Assembly (NCBI RefSeq): GCF_001297775.1
Contig: NZ_LIFX01000003.1
Coordinates: forward strand, 349,916 to 413,915
Length of the DNA stretch: 64,000 nucleotides
Origin: Trabulsiella odontotermitis
GTDB lineage: Bacteria > Pseudomonadota > Gammaproteobacteria > Enterobacterales > Enterobacteriaceae
Direction of reading: 5' to 3'
The stretch's first letter is position 1; each line of letters starts with the position of its first letter. Positions 34,901 through 43,991 of this stretch are shown here, piece by piece. The position numbers and the translations under genes are program-made. The notes below the pieces were generated by a model, which worked only from the letters and a program-made list of their open reading frames with translations, had not been told where the DNA came from and ran no database searches.

Positions 34901-37900
34901 ATCCGATGGGCGTGTTGCCGTTGTAGAGGGTGATCAGATTTCCGGCATCACCGGTGCCACTGATGGTGGGCGTCGTGTCGTTAGTGGCGCCGTTATTGCC
35001 CACGTTACCGGTGCCAGGCGCCGCATTATCGGTGATCGTCGGGATGGCTGGTTTGTCCGGCGCGGTCAGATCGATCACCACGGTGTAGCTGCCGGAAAGG
35101 TCTCCGGTATTGCCTGCCGGGTCGGTCGCTGTTGCTGTCAGCACGTTGTTGCCTTCCGGCAAATTGGTGGGGGGCTGGAAAGTCCATTGCCCGTTACTGC
35201 CGACGATGGCTGTGCCAATCTCATCGCCGTTATTGTAAATCGTAATGACAGAATCAACTTCCCCTTCGCCTGAGAGCGTGGGGCGCTGGTCGTTGGTGGC
35301 GTTGCCGCTGTTCAGCGCCACGCCATTGCCGCCAACCACCACAGTGGCCGAGTCGATAAGCGGCGCGTCCGGCGCGGTGCCGTCAACCGTTAAGGTGAAG
35401 CTCGCTTCGCCGCTTTCGTTACCTGCCGGATCGGTCGCGGTGGCGGTCAGGGTATGCGAACCGTCACCCAGCGGCGTTTGCGGGGTAAAGGTCCACGCAC
35501 CATCCCCATCGACCACGGCAGTGCCGATGGGCGTGCCGTTGTCGTAAACAGTGATAGTCGAGCCAGCGACACCGGTACCGTTCAGTTGCGGTTGTGTTTC
35601 ATCGGTCAGTTGCGTGTTATTCAGCGTGGCGCCAGCGTCGTCTTTGACCGTATCAATGGCAGGCGTTGCGGGTGCGCCGGTATCGATAGTTACCGTAAAC
35701 GCTGCCGAGGACGCGGTGGTGTTGCCGTTGCTGTCGCTGGCAGTCACGGTGAACGGATGTTCGCCATCGTCCAGTGGCGTGGTGACCTGATAGCTCCAGG
35801 TGCCTGAAATGCCTACGGTGATGCTGGTGAGTAGCGTGTCGCCATCATAGAGTTTCACTACTGATCCCGGTTCGCCAGAGCCGCTGATCATTGGCGTATT
35901 GTCATTGGTCAGGCCGTTATTCGCGACGGTACCGAGAACCCCAGGCATATCGTCAGTCACCAGGGTGATGGTGGGCATCTGCGGCGGCGTGGTGTCGATA
36001 ACCACCACGAAAGCGCCTGATGGCGGACTGGCATTGCCGCTGACATCGGTCGCGGTGACTGTCAGCGAATGCGAACCCTGGCTCAGGCCGGGAGAGGGCG
36101 TAAAGCTCCAGTTGCCCTGCGCGTCTGCCGTGGTTTGCCCGATCAGTACGTTGTTGTCGTAAACCCTGATGACGGCACTGGCTTCGGTGATCCCCGCCAG
36201 CGTGGGCGTCGTGTCATTGGTCGTCTGCCCGTTCTGCAGCGGACCGACCGTATCCGGAGCATCGTCGGTGACGGTGAAACCCGCGGGCGTGGCAGGGGAA
36301 AAAGTATCGACAATCAGCGTGAACTCGTCTGTGGGATCGCTTTCGCCGAGCGGGTTGGTTGCCGTGGCAGTGATTTCATGGCTTCCCTCCGCCAGCGGCG
36401 GCTGCGGTGTGAAGCTCCAGGCGCCATTGCTGTCAGCGACCACTGAGCCAATGGCGGTGCCGTTATCGTAAATCTGAATCGTCACGCCAGGCTGCGAGGT
36501 GCCGCTGAAGGTGGGGGTGTTATCATCGGTGGGCTGATTGTCTGTCAGCGGGCCGGTGACACTGCCTGCGTTGTCCTGAACCGTGTTCATTGTCGGTACG
36601 GCAGGCGCCGTGGTGTAGACGTAGAACGTATCGCCATTGGTTATCGGGCTGGTATTACCCGCTTTATCGGTTTGCGAGACGCCAAACTGATGCGTGCCCT
36701 CGGCTACCGCTGTCCCTGGCGTGAAACTCCAGTTCCCCTGGTTGTCGGCTGTGACGCTGCCGATGGGCTGACCATTGTCATAAATCGTGATGATATTGCC
36801 CGCTTCGCCAGTACCGGAAAGCGTCGGGGTGTTGTCGTCGGTGATGGTATTCGCCGTGATGGCACCCGTACTAGAACCCGCGTCGTCCGTGAGTGCGGTG
36901 ATGGCTGGTGCATCCGGTACATCGATATCAATAGTCAGCGTAAAGCTACCGGAAGGCTGGCTTTCCCCTTTCACGTTGGTCGCGGTAACCGTAAAGGCGT
37001 GGCTGCCGTCGCTCAGCGGTGTTGATGGCGTAAAATTCCAGTTGCCGTCAGCGTCCGCCCGGACGGAACCAACTTCGGTGCCATTGTCATAAATGTGAAC
37101 GACGGAGAGCGCGGTTGCGGTGCCGTACAGCGCTGGCTGAGCATCGTTCGTAAACTGGCTCTGCGTTAACTCACCTGTTTGTGAGGTGACGTCGTCCTGC
37201 GCGCCGTCGATGGCTGGTGTTTGTGGAAACGGAATGTCAGGTGCGTTGACGTTGGCGGACGGGCTGTCGTTGCCCGCGTTGTCGGTCGCCGTGGCGGTCA
37301 GTTGCTCACCGCTCACATGCGGTTTACTTAGCTCAATGGAGAAATTGCCGTCGCTGTCCGTTCTGCCGCTGCCTAATACCGTACCCTCAGCATTTTTAAT
37401 GACCACCATACTGTCCGGCTCGGCGTTGCCAGTCACTGTTGTCCCTTCGCTGGAGACGTTCATGTTCTTCGGCGCATCGGGCGGTGTCGTGTCGTTGGCG
37501 TCACCTGAACCCGAGGCGCCACCGCTATTACCGGAACCACTGTCATCCGAGCCACCCCCGCTGGTGGCCGCTACCGCCGCCACGCCACCCGCGGCGGCGA
37601 TGCCTCCCAGCACCCAGGGCCAGTACGCACCACCGGCTTCGCTGCCGGATTCGGTAACGAGCAGGGTGTTGATATCGGCAATAGGTTCAAACTGGAGTGC
37701 AGTATCGGGATCCTGTATCCACCAGAGTGCGCCCTGGTAGTCTTCCAGCACCAGCTGGCTACCCCCCAGTTCTGACGATGCGTAAAAATTCCGGATGGTG
37801 ATCGTCTCGCCAGAATGCAGGGTGATGATCATGTCCTGATTTGCACGGGCAATACTGGCGATATCCGAACGTTCAAGCCGGAGTTTAACGATCGAAGACG

Positions 37901-37976
37901 AATTCAAAGTAATGACTGAGGATTCAACCTGTTGAGAGACACCGGTCACTTTAGAGATAATGGATACTGGACGCAT
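31971..37976 (-). CDS. bapA: Giant adhesin BapA, N-terminal part (before frameshift)
   Basis: From ATG 37976 (GGAG eight bases upstream) the frame encodes about 2001 residues: a Bap prefix domain (residues 1-110, MRPVSIISKVTGV...), one membrane-like Gly/Ala segment (GAYWPWVLGGIAAAGGVAAVAA), a Gly/Ser linker and about 18 Ig-like modules, each starting near P-x-A-P-x-I and of roughly 90-100 residues. BapA is a surface protein for biofilm and host adhesion, secreted by BapBCD. The frame ends in VLAVNDTARR because one G is missing at about 31984. Read with that G restored, the protein would be 3149 residues. ATG 38054 is rejected as start for lack of a ribosome site. Confidence 0.88.
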   Translation of the reverse strand: MRPVSIISKVTGVSQQVESSVITLNSSSIVKLRLERSDIASIARANQDMIITLHSGETITIRNFYASSELGGSQLVLEDYQGALWWIQDPDTALQFEPIADINTLLVTESGSEAGGAYWPWVLGGIAAAGGVAAVAATSGGGSDDSGSGNSGGASGSGDANDTTPPDAPKNMNVSSEGTTVTGNAEPDSMVVIKNAEGTVLGSGRTDSDGNFSIELSKPHVSGEQLTATATDNAGNDSPSANVNAPDIPFPQTPAIDGAQDDVTSQTGELTQSQFTNDAQPALYGTATALSVVHIYDNGTEVGSVRADADGNWNFTPSTPLSDGSHAFTVTATNVKGESQPSGSFTLTIDIDVPDAPAITALTDDAGSSTGAITANTITDDNTPTLSGTGEAGNIITIYDNGQPIGSVTADNQGNWSFTPGTAVAEGTHQFGVSQTDKAGNTSPITNGDTFYVYTTAPAVPTMNTVQDNAGSVTGPLTDNQPTDDNTPTFSGTSQPGVTIQIYDNGTAIGSVVADSNGAWSFTPQPPLAEGSHEITATATNPLGESDPTDEFTLIVDTFSPATPAGFTVTDDAPDTVGPLQNGQTTNDTTPTLAGITEASAVIRVYDNNVLIGQTTADAQGNWSFTPSPGLSQGSHSLTVTATDVSGNASPPSGAFVVVIDTTPPQMPTITLVTDDMPGVLGTVANNGLTNDNTPMISGSGEPGSVVKLYDGDTLLTSITVGISGTWSYQVTTPLDDGEHPFTVTASDSNGNTTASSAAFTVTIDTGAPATPAIDTVKDDAGATLNNTQLTDETQPQLNGTGVAGSTITVYDNGTPIGTAVVDGDGAWTFTPQTPLGDGSHTLTATATDPAGNESGEASFTLTVDGTAPDAPLIDSATVVVGGNGVALNSGNATNDQRPTLSGEGEVDSVITIYNNGDEIGTAIVGSNGQWTFQPPTNLPEGNNVLTATATDPAGNTGDLSGSYTVVIDLTAPDKPAIPTITDNAAPGTGNVGNNGATNDTTPTISGTGDAGNLITLYNGNTPIGSTQVDSNGNWSFTPSPALPEDSYTLTVKETDPAGNTSVASDAITFTIDTTPPAAPVISNADDNVGTPATITSGGITDDATPTINGTGINGSIVTLYNGTTLIGEATVINGEWSITPTTPLQDGTWTLTAVARDPAGNNSPVSGDFTLTVNTVPLAAPELIEVVSHEETTSDVLADGASTNDNTLTFNGTGTPDSTVLIYDTDTTTPVGSATVDPDGTWTWSSPVLSEGDHTFSFGAENSTGNTVSPSNPIMLTVDTTPPASPTVGTVDPNGTLVSGTADAGSTVIITDNAGTVLGTGVTGSNGNYSVTISPAQVNGEALNATAQDPAGNQSQPTGFTAADNPGTVLPPTLVITDDIDPVSGTLVSGDSTNDTLPTLSGTAVANAIVTIWLDGSRLDSVTADGNGNWEYQLTTPLNDGTHRFAVSQTGSGSSPDVTITVDTAAPGAPVLGSVIDDQLPVTGAIASGGTTNDTHPTLSGTAEPGSLLTINDNGTAIGSVVVGPGGNWVFTPTTPLGDGPHNITLVATDSAGNVGAPSTGFNFNVDTAAPATPALPTVTDDTGTTPVTLTTGDPTRDTIPTLSGTTDANATVQIYDNGTLIGTTTADGSGNWSYSGTTFADGSHPITIKVTDPAGNTSATSPTFTLVVDTTAPVAPTITSVVDDRPGVTGPLTSGQVTNDTQPALSGRGEAGATLTILDGTTVLGSVTVQPDGSWTFTPGTPLTGGNHSFTVTATDAAGNTSTPSSAFTVVVDITPPAVPVITGVTDNTTPHTGAIADGGTTNDTRPVLNGTGDVGSIITIYSDGVALGSTTVGSDGNWTFRPPSALSNGAHDFTLTATDTAGNTSGTSADWTVRVDTTAPAAPVISSIVDNTGSVTGPVTGTQPTNDTTPTLNGTAEANATVTIFDNGTQIGQVQADANGNWTFTPGTALGEGNHAFTASATDIAGNTSTPSAITTIAIDTTGPAAPVVLAVNDTARR
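31983..31985 (-). other. Frameshift point in bapA
   Basis: On the coding strand GAT ACG GCA CGC AGG TGA ends the upstream frame. Adding one G (GAT ACG GGC ACG CAG GTG ACC) gives DTGTQVTGT, the standard Ig-module junction, and joins the two frames. Total length 9449 bases is one short of a multiple of three. Confidence 0.85.
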
Positions 37977-38096
37977 CGTTATCACTCCAATCTGATGAAC
38001 GCTGGGTTCTGTTATTGCTGTGTTTTCAGGAGCAAAAGCCCGTAAAAACAACACGCGCGATATTCACTTCGGTAAGCAAATAGCAATAAGAGAGCG

Positions 38097-38121
38097 ACCG
38101 CCCGGAACAGGGTGGTTTTTT
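38097..38121 (+). terminator. Orphan plus-strand terminator upstream of bapA
   Basis: ACCGCCC and GGGTGGT pair (one G-T pair) around GGAACA, followed by six T. No plus-strand gene precedes it, so it may end a small RNA or antisense transcript. Confidence 0.6.
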
Positions 38122-38645
38122 GCATTTTGCTGAAGCATTTATGTGATGAATAACTAACGCTATATGAGTGTCAGAGGCATAGATTTTTCTTTTAATATTG
38201 GTGGTTAAAAATGATATAGCCAGAAAATATAGAAAGCGCAAATGAAGCTGAAATTAAATAAGGTACCTGATGAGTTAAGCAGCAGTGAAATAAGTGTGGA
38301 ATTCGCGCTTTATTAATAAGGATTATTCTTATTGATTATATTATGGATAAGTTAACGATTTGATTTTTAAGGATTATTTATCATCATTGCAGGCAGTGTC
38401 GGCTAATCACTATACTGAATTATTTCCGTATATCCCTGTATTCTGCATGTGATTAGTGTTGTGACATCGATCGAAATAAAAAGCGGGCAGTGCAAAATAA
38501 AGACGAGAATATGACTGACAACAGACGGGTGATATATCGTATATTTAATAACACTGAATTATGCAATTCGTCAGGGAAGAAATGGCAGGTGTAAAAACAG
38601 CGTTGGAGCGAAGGTATTATTAATTAATTTTAGTTAGGGAGAGGT

Positions 38646-38671
38646 GGCTATCCCTCAAAATAGAGATAGCC
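38646..38671. terminator. Weak hairpin downstream of smpB
   Basis: GGCTATC and GATAGCC pair around a 12-base loop, 21 bases after the smpB stop on the minus strand. No clear T run follows. Confidence 0.4.
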
Positions 38672-38691
38672 GGAAAATAAATGTGTGTTTT

Positions 38692-39174
38692 TTAGCGACC
38701 GGCATGTTTCATAATACGGGCTTTATCCACCTGCCATTCGCGTTCTTTGATATCCGAACGTTTATCGTGCTGTTTCTTACCTTTAGCGACACCGATTTTG
38801 ACTTTGCACCAGGCGTTTTTCCAGTACAGTGACAGCGCCACGACGGTATAGCCTTCACGGTTAACGCGGCCGTAGAGCGTATCCAGCTCACGCTGATTCA
38901 GCAGCAACTTGCGGGTACGGGTTGGGTCACAGACGTAATGGCTGGAAGCCACCGCCAGCGGTGTAAAGTTAGCGCCAAACAGGTAAGCCTCACCGTCTTT
39001 AAGAAGCACGTAGCTGTCGCCAATGTTCGCTTTACCTGCGCGCAGAGATTTCACTTCCCAGCCCTGTAATGCGAGGCCTGCTTCGAATTCATCTTCGATA
39101 AAGTATTCGTGACGGGCGCGTTTATTCAGCGCAATGGTGGCTGATCCAGGTTTGTGGGTTTTTTTCTTGGTCAT
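38692..39174 (-). CDS. smpB: SsrA-binding protein SmpB
   Basis: The 160-residue product has the same length and motifs as E. coli Smp[52 protein letters not shown] and a basic C-terminal tail ([25 protein letters not shown]). It binds tmRNA and brings it to stalled ribosomes; the tail reads the empty mRNA channel. It is separated here from its partner ssrA by the bap locus. Confidence 0.97.
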   Translation of the reverse strand: MTKKKTHKPGSATIALNKRARHEYFIEDEFEAGLALQGWEVKSLRAGKANIGDSYVLLKDGEAYLFGANFTPLAVASSHYVCDPTRTRKLLLNQRELDTLYGRVNREGYTVVALSLYWKNAWCKVKIGVAKGKKQHDKRSDIKEREWQVDKARIMKHAGR

Positions 39175-39326
39175 AATGTCCTGAAGTCATCGCTATTCTG
39201 ATACAGATTTACCCCGATCTTTCCTGCGAGGTGTGATGCGCTATCTTAGCACGAGTTAAGGCTGAACGTGCTTTTAACACGGGATAAATGCTACAATTTG
39301 GCCGGTGTTTGATCATGGAAATTGCT

Positions 39327-39764
39327 ATGCCTCAGATTAGCCGGACTGCACTGGTGCCTTACAGCGCGGAACAAATGTATCAGCTTGTGAATGATGTGAA
39401 ATCCTATCCTGCGTTCTTACCGGGTTGTACCGGCAGTCGCGTGCTGGAATCTGGCCCGACGCAGATGACAGCGGCGGTGGACGTTTCGAAGGCTGGGATC
39501 AGCAAAACATTTACAACGCGTAATACGCTGACCAACAATCAAAGTATCCTGATGCATCTCGTCGATGGCCCGTTTAAGTCGTTGATGGGGGGCTGGAAGT
39601 TTACGCCGTTAAGTCAGGAAGCCTGCAAAATTGAGTTTCATCTCGATTTTGAGTTCACCAATAAGCTCATTGAGCTGGCGTTTGGCCGCATCTTCAAAGA
39701 GCTGGCCGCCAATATGGTGCAGGCATTCACGGTCCGTGCAAAAGAGGTTTACAGTGCCGGGTAA
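39327..39764 (+). CDS. ratA: RatA, ribosome association toxin / START-like protein
   Basis: The product from [20 protein letters not shown] is 145 residues and has the START/COQ10-like fold pattern with [22 protein letters not shown] and [16 protein letters not shown]. coli RatA was described as a toxin blocking 70S association, though relatives in mitochondria and bacteria bind ubiquinone, so the main role is debated. Alternative starts at 39288 and 39315 exist; 39288 lies on a -10-like TACAAT and is less likely. It is divergent from smpB and overlaps ratB by 11 bases. Confidence 0.93.
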   Translation: MPQISRTALVPYSAEQMYQLVNDVKSYPAFLPGCTGSRVLESGPTQMTAAVDVSKAGISKTFTTRNTLTNNQSILMHLVDGPFKSLMGGWKFTPLSQEACKIEFHLDFEFTNKLIELAFGRIFKELAANMVQAFTVRAKEVYSAG

Positions 39765-40044
39765 GATTACGGTGGAAGTCGCCTATGCGCTGCCGGAAAA
39801 GCAATATTTGCAGCGCGTGACGGTGGATGAAGGGGCGACAGTAGAGCAGGCGATCATCGCCAGCGGGCTCCTTGAACTGCGCACGGATATCGATCTCAGT
39901 AAAAACAAAACCGGTATTTTTAGCCGACCGGTTAAGCTGCATGACGAAGTGCACGACGGCGACCGTGTGGAAATTTACCGCCCGTTGATTGCTGATCCCA
40001 AAGAGTTACGCCGCCAGCGCGCAGAGAAATCCGCCGGGCAGTAA
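39754..40044 (+). CDS. ratB: RatB family protein (YfjF), ubiquitin-like fold
   Basis: The 96-residue product ([39 protein letters not shown]...[23 protein letters not shown]) matches E. coli YfjF. Start is GTG 39754, overlapping ratA, as in E. coli. It has the UPF0125 beta-grasp fold. It was named as a possible antitoxin of RatA only because of its position; the function is unproven. Confidence 0.93.
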   Translation: MPGKITVEVAYALPEKQYLQRVTVDEGATVEQAIIASGLLELRTDIDLSKNKTGIFSRPVKLHDEVHDGDRVEIYRPLIADPKELRRQRAEKSAGQ

Positions 40045-40070
40045 TGCTTAACTCAGGTTTACCGAACATA

Positions 40071-40096
40071 AAAAAAGCGCTCAATGAGCGCTTTTT
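40071..40096. terminator. Bidirectional terminator between ratB and bamE
   Basis: AGCGCTCA and TGAGCGCT pair, with a run of A before and of T after, between two convergent genes. Confidence 0.88.
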
Positions 40097-40109
40097 GCAT
40101 TTCTGAATC

Positions 40110-40451
40110 TTACTGACTGGTCAGGGCAGGTTTGTTATCGATGTTTGTTAACACGCCTGCGCTGCTGAAGGTTAAGGTCAGCGTTTGCTGAGTCGGGTTT
40201 TCATGACCTGGCTGCTGGCGGAACACGTAGAACCAGGTATTTGAGCCAAACGGATCAGACATCATCGGTGTACCCAGAGCATAAGCAACCTGCTGTTGCG
40301 TCATACCGACACGAATTTTTGATACGTCGTTAGGTGCCAGATAGTTACCCTGGTTGATGTCAGGACGGTAAACCACTCGCTCCAGAGTGGAACAGCCTGC
40401 GGTCATCATCAGAAGAACGGCTGCGGCAGCAGTCAGCATTTTACAGCGCAT
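40110..40451 (-). CDS. bamE: Outer membrane assembly lipoprotein BamE
   Basis: The 113-residue lipoprotein has a signal with lipobox ([26 protein letters not shown], Cys at about residue 20) and the SmpA/OmlA fold motif [29 protein letters not shown]. It stabilises the BamA-BamD complex that inserts outer-membrane proteins. Length equals E. coli BamE. bamD lies elsewhere in this window. Confidence 0.97.
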   Translation of the reverse strand: MRCKMLTAAAAVLLMMTAGCSTLERVVYRPDINQGNYLAPNDVSKIRVGMTQQQVAYALGTPMMSDPFGSNTWFYVFRQQPGHENPTQQTLTLTFSSAGVLTNIDNKPALTSQ

Positions 40452-40599
40452 AGTGATTTGATTCCTTTTCGGGCCCGAGCAGCGCGCGGCTCATATGTAA
40501 TATGCCGATGATAATAGACCTTTAGTCAGTTTAAAACCTCTGCCGGCAGGTCTAACGGCGTTTTTATTGTGAACTCAGACTCTGAGAAGCAAAAAAAGT

Positions 40600-42261
40600 T
40601 TACGCTGCCAGCAACTCTTTCGCATTTGCCAGGGTGTTGCGGGTGACTTCGCTACCACCGAGCAGACGTGCCAGCTCCTGCAAACGCGCGCGTTTATCGA
40701 GCGGTAACATGTGTGTTTCCGTCATTTCGCCGTCGGTTTCTTTGCTGACGTAGAAATGATGATGACCGCAACCTGCCACCTGCGGCAGATGGGTCACACA
40801 CATCACCTGAGTGGATTCACCCAACTGGCGCAGCAGTTTTCCGACCACGGCGGCGGTCGGGCCGCTGATGCCCACATCGACTTCATCGAAAATCAGCCCC
40901 GGGGTTTCCATTTTACGGGCGGTGATCACCTGAATCGCCAGTGCAATGCGCGACAGTTCGCCGCCGGAAGCTACTTTCGCAATCGGCTGTAACGGCTGCC
41001 CGGGGTTGGTGGTGACGCGGAATTCGATGCGATCGGCACCTTCTGCCGTGAGGTGTTTTTCATCAAACTCGACATCAATGGTGAACAGGCCGTGCGGCAT
41101 TGACAGCGAGTGCATGCTCTCGGTGATCAGCTGCGCCAGTTCCTGCGCACTGTTATGCCGCAGTGTATGCAGCTGTTTGGCGGCTTCCAGCGCCTGCTGG
41201 TGATGCTGCGCGACGGCGTGGCTCAGGGTTTCCTGTGAATCGGCCTGATCGTCAAGCTGTTGTTGTTCATCCAGCAGCGACTGGTGGAACGCGGGCAGTT
41301 CTTCCGGGCTGATATTGTGTTTACGCGCCAGTGAGATCTGGCGGGAAAGGCGCTGCTCAAGTTCAAACAGACGGTTCGGGTCGAGATCCAGACGGTCGCA
41401 ATAATGCCGCAGTTCGTCACTGGCTTCGCTGAGCTGAATGGACGCCTCTTCCAGCATATCGAGCAGACCGGAGAGTTTGCTGTCCATGCCGACCAGTTCA
41501 CTGACCAGCTGTTTTGCCGCGTAGAGCTGACTGTTAAGGTTCACCTCTTCGCCATCGGCAAGGATCGCCAGCGCGTGCTGGCTGGTGGTCAGTAACTGGC
41601 CGCTATTCGCCAGACGTTTGTACTCTTCGTCGATCTGTTCGAACTCGCCCGGCTGTGGGTGAAATTCGTTGAGTTCTTTCAACTGGTATTGCAGCAGTTC
41701 CGCGCGGGCGAGGCGTTCCTGGCTTTGCTGCTGATGTTGCGCCAGATCGCGGCAGCTCTGATGCCATTGATGATAGCGGTCGCTCATGTGCTGAATCAGC
41801 GTGGCCTCACCGGCATAGCCGTCCAGCAGCGCTTTCTGATGTTCCGGCTTGACGAGCAACTGGTGTGCATGCTGGCCGTGAATTTGAATCAGCAACTGAC
41901 CCAGCTCCCGCAATTGCGACAGGGGAACCGCGGTGCCGTTGATGAAGCCGCGTGAACGCCCGTCGGCGCTGATGACGCGGCGAAGTAAACACTCACGTCC
42001 GTCGTCGAGTTGATTCTCTTCGAGCCAGCGCAGGGCGGCAGGGGTGTCTTTTAAGGAGAAGCGCGCGCAGAGGTCGGCACGACTGGCGCCAGCGCGGACC
42101 ATATCCGCTTCGGCGCGCCCACCCAGGCATAACCCCAGGGCATCAATAGCAATGGATTTACCTGCACCGGTCTCGCCGGTGATTGCCGTCATACCGCTTT
42201 GAAAATCGATTTCAAGCTCACGCACGATGGCGAAATTACTGATGGTCAGTTGTGCCAGCAT
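40600..42261 (-). CDS. recN: DNA repair protein RecN
   Basis: The 553-residue SMC-like ATPase has Walker A GETGAGKS (residues 29-36), central coiled coils and, near the C-terminus, [13 protein letters not shown] (signature) and [13 protein letters not shown] (Walker B). It acts early in double-strand break repair and is strongly SOS induced. The length equals E. coli RecN. A perfect LexA box and a degenerate one lie upstream. Confidence 0.97.
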   Translation of the reverse strand: MLAQLTISNFAIVRELEIDFQSGMTAITGETGAGKSIAIDALGLCLGGRAEADMVRAGASRADLCARFSLKDTPAALRWLEENQLDDGRECLLRRVISADGRSRGFINGTAVPLSQLRELGQLLIQIHGQHAHQLLVKPEHQKALLDGYAGEATLIQHMSDRYHQWHQSCRDLAQHQQQSQERLARAELLQYQLKELNEFHPQPGEFEQIDEEYKRLANSGQLLTTSQHALAILADGEEVNLNSQLYAAKQLVSELVGMDSKLSGLLDMLEEASIQLSEASDELRHYCDRLDLDPNRLFELEQRLSRQISLARKHNISPEELPAFHQSLLDEQQQLDDQADSQETLSHAVAQHHQQALEAAKQLHTLRHNSAQELAQLITESMHSLSMPHGLFTIDVEFDEKHLTAEGADRIEFRVTTNPGQPLQPIAKVASGGELSRIALAIQVITARKMETPGLIFDEVDVGISGPTAAVVGKLLRQLGESTQVMCVTHLPQVAGCGHHHFYVSKETDGEMTETHMLPLDKRARLQELARLLGGSEVTRNTLANAKELLAA

Positions 42262-42289
42262 TGTTGTTTTCCTGTATGAAAAACCATAA

Positions 42290-42305
42290 CTGTGTTTTCA
42301 TACAG
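42290..42305. promoter_or_regulatory. LexA (SOS) box of recN
   Basis: CTGTGTTTTCATACAG matches CTGT-N8-ACAG exactly, 29 bases upstream of the recN start. A second, degenerate box (CAGG-N8-ACAG) lies at 42312-42327, as in E. coli recN, which also has more than one box. Confidence 0.88.
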
Positions 42306-42346
42306 TATAAACAGGTTTTTTATACAGTAAAGCCCCTTGTTCAAAA

Positions 42347-43225
42347 TCAGAACAATTTTTTTGACCAGCCCAGTTTGGTGCTTAATGTGTTGAAATAGCT
42401 GTAATCTTTAGGGTGGATCAGGTTGAGATGATAGTCGCAACGGCGGATCAGCACGTCTTCACCTTCCTGAATCGGCAGGGCTATCTGGCTGTCGCAACTG
42501 ATTTCAAGGTCGCTGCGGCGGTGGGAAAAGCGCAGACGAATCGTGCTGTTGCTGTTAATAACCAGCGGTCGCGCCGACAAGGTATGCGGGAACATCGGCA
42601 CCAGCGTAATGGCATCAAGTTGCGGCGTCAGGATCGGGCCGCCCGCTGAAAGCGAGTAGGCAGTTGAGCCGGTGGGCGTCGAGATAATCAGACCGTCGGA
42701 GCGTTGCGAAAACGCAAAGGTCTCATCGATATACACCTCGAACTCAATCATGTGCGCCACTTTACCGGGGTGGAGCACCACTTCATTGATGGCGGTACTG
42801 ATGCGTTTCTGGCAGTCCTGCTGACACACCTGCGCTTCCAGCAAAAAACGTTTTTCGCTGATGTAATGGCCTTCAAGCACATCGGCGAGTTGCTGATGGG
42901 CGTTGTCCGGGTCGAGATCGGTCAGAAAACCGAGATTGCCGCGGTTGATGCCAATTACTTTGATATCGTAACGTGCGAGCGTACGAGCCGCGCCCAGCAT
43001 ATTGCCATCGCCACCGACCACCACCGCCAGATCGGCCTGCTGGCCGATCTCCGCCAGCGTACCGGTGCGGACATCTTTCAGTTGCAGTTCACGTGCGATC
43101 TGTTGCTCAATGATGACGTCATACCCTTTAGTACTGAGCCAGCGGTACAGCATTTCATGTGTCGTCAACGCGGTAGGGTGACGCGGATGTCCTACAATCC
43201 CAATACACTTGAAATGATTGTTCAT
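42347..43225 (-). CDS. nadK: NAD kinase
   Basis: The 292-residue product ([17 protein letters not shown]...) phosphorylates NAD to NADP. It has the [11 protein letters not shown] loop at about residues 71-82, the [11 protein letters not shown] segment and [13 protein letters not shown]. Length equals E. coli NadK, which fixes the start at 43225 and not 43402. It is divergent from grpE. Confidence 0.97.
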   Translation of the reverse strand: MNNHFKCIGIVGHPRHPTALTTHEMLYRWLSTKGYDVIIEQQIARELQLKDVRTGTLAEIGQQADLAVVVGGDGNMLGAARTLARYDIKVIGINRGNLGFLTDLDPDNAHQQLADVLEGHYISEKRFLLEAQVCQQDCQKRISTAINEVVLHPGKVAHMIEFEVYIDETFAFSQRSDGLIISTPTGSTAYSLSAGGPILTPQLDAITLVPMFPHTLSARPLVINSNSTIRLRFSHRRSDLEISCDSQIALPIQEGEDVLIRRCDYHLNLIHPKDYSYFNTLSTKLGWSKKLF

Positions 43226-43273
43226 TTTCTCGAGTCCTTGTACCAAATGTATGATGACAATATGCCCGCTTCC

Positions 43274-43300
43274 CTTGAATCCCGGAAACTGATCCCCATA
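43274..43300 (+). promoter_or_regulatory. Sigma-32 heat-shock promoter of grpE
   Basis: CTTGAAT and CCCCATA are separated by 13 bases, matching the sigma-32 consensus, with grpE starting 47 bases downstream. Confidence 0.85.
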
Positions 43301-43304
43301 ATAA

Positions 43305-43940
<636 letters not shown>

Positions 43941-43952
43941 TTCGCTGCCATA

Positions 43953-43984
43953 GGGCCGGGTGGCGGTTTCGCCTTACCCGGCCT
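43953..43984. repeat. REP (PU) element after grpE
   Basis: GGCCGGGT and ACCCGGCC pair around an inner GGCG/CGCC hairpin, the two-level palindrome of enterobacterial REP elements. It lies between grpE and corB, which converge, and probably limits mRNA decay or readthrough. Confidence 0.82.
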
Positions 43985-43991
43985 GTTACAT

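Larger units (their letters stand above)
37977..38691. other. AT-rich bapA upstream region
   Basis: No supported gene occurs in these 715 bases. The stretch is clearly AT rich, unlike bapA, as expected for a region silenced by H-NS and controlled by CsgD in Salmonella. I could not assign a confident promoter; a minus-strand TATAAT lies at 38335-38340, without a good -35. It also holds a plus-strand terminator at 38097 and a weak hairpin near smpB. Confidence 0.6.

Noticed and set aside
31200..37500. Regular DNA repeats that might suggest a CRISPR array
   Set aside because: The period is about 270-300 bases and coding, matching protein Ig-like modules; no short direct repeats with spacers, no cas genes.
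28819..37740. Many plus-strand open frames opposite bapA
   Set aside because: They are repeat-driven shadows rich in Val/Ser/Pro that follow the Ig-module period of bapA.
38026..38241. A 71-residue minus-strand frame upstream of bapA
   Set aside because: No ribosome site, and it spans the region expected to be the bapA leader and promoter.
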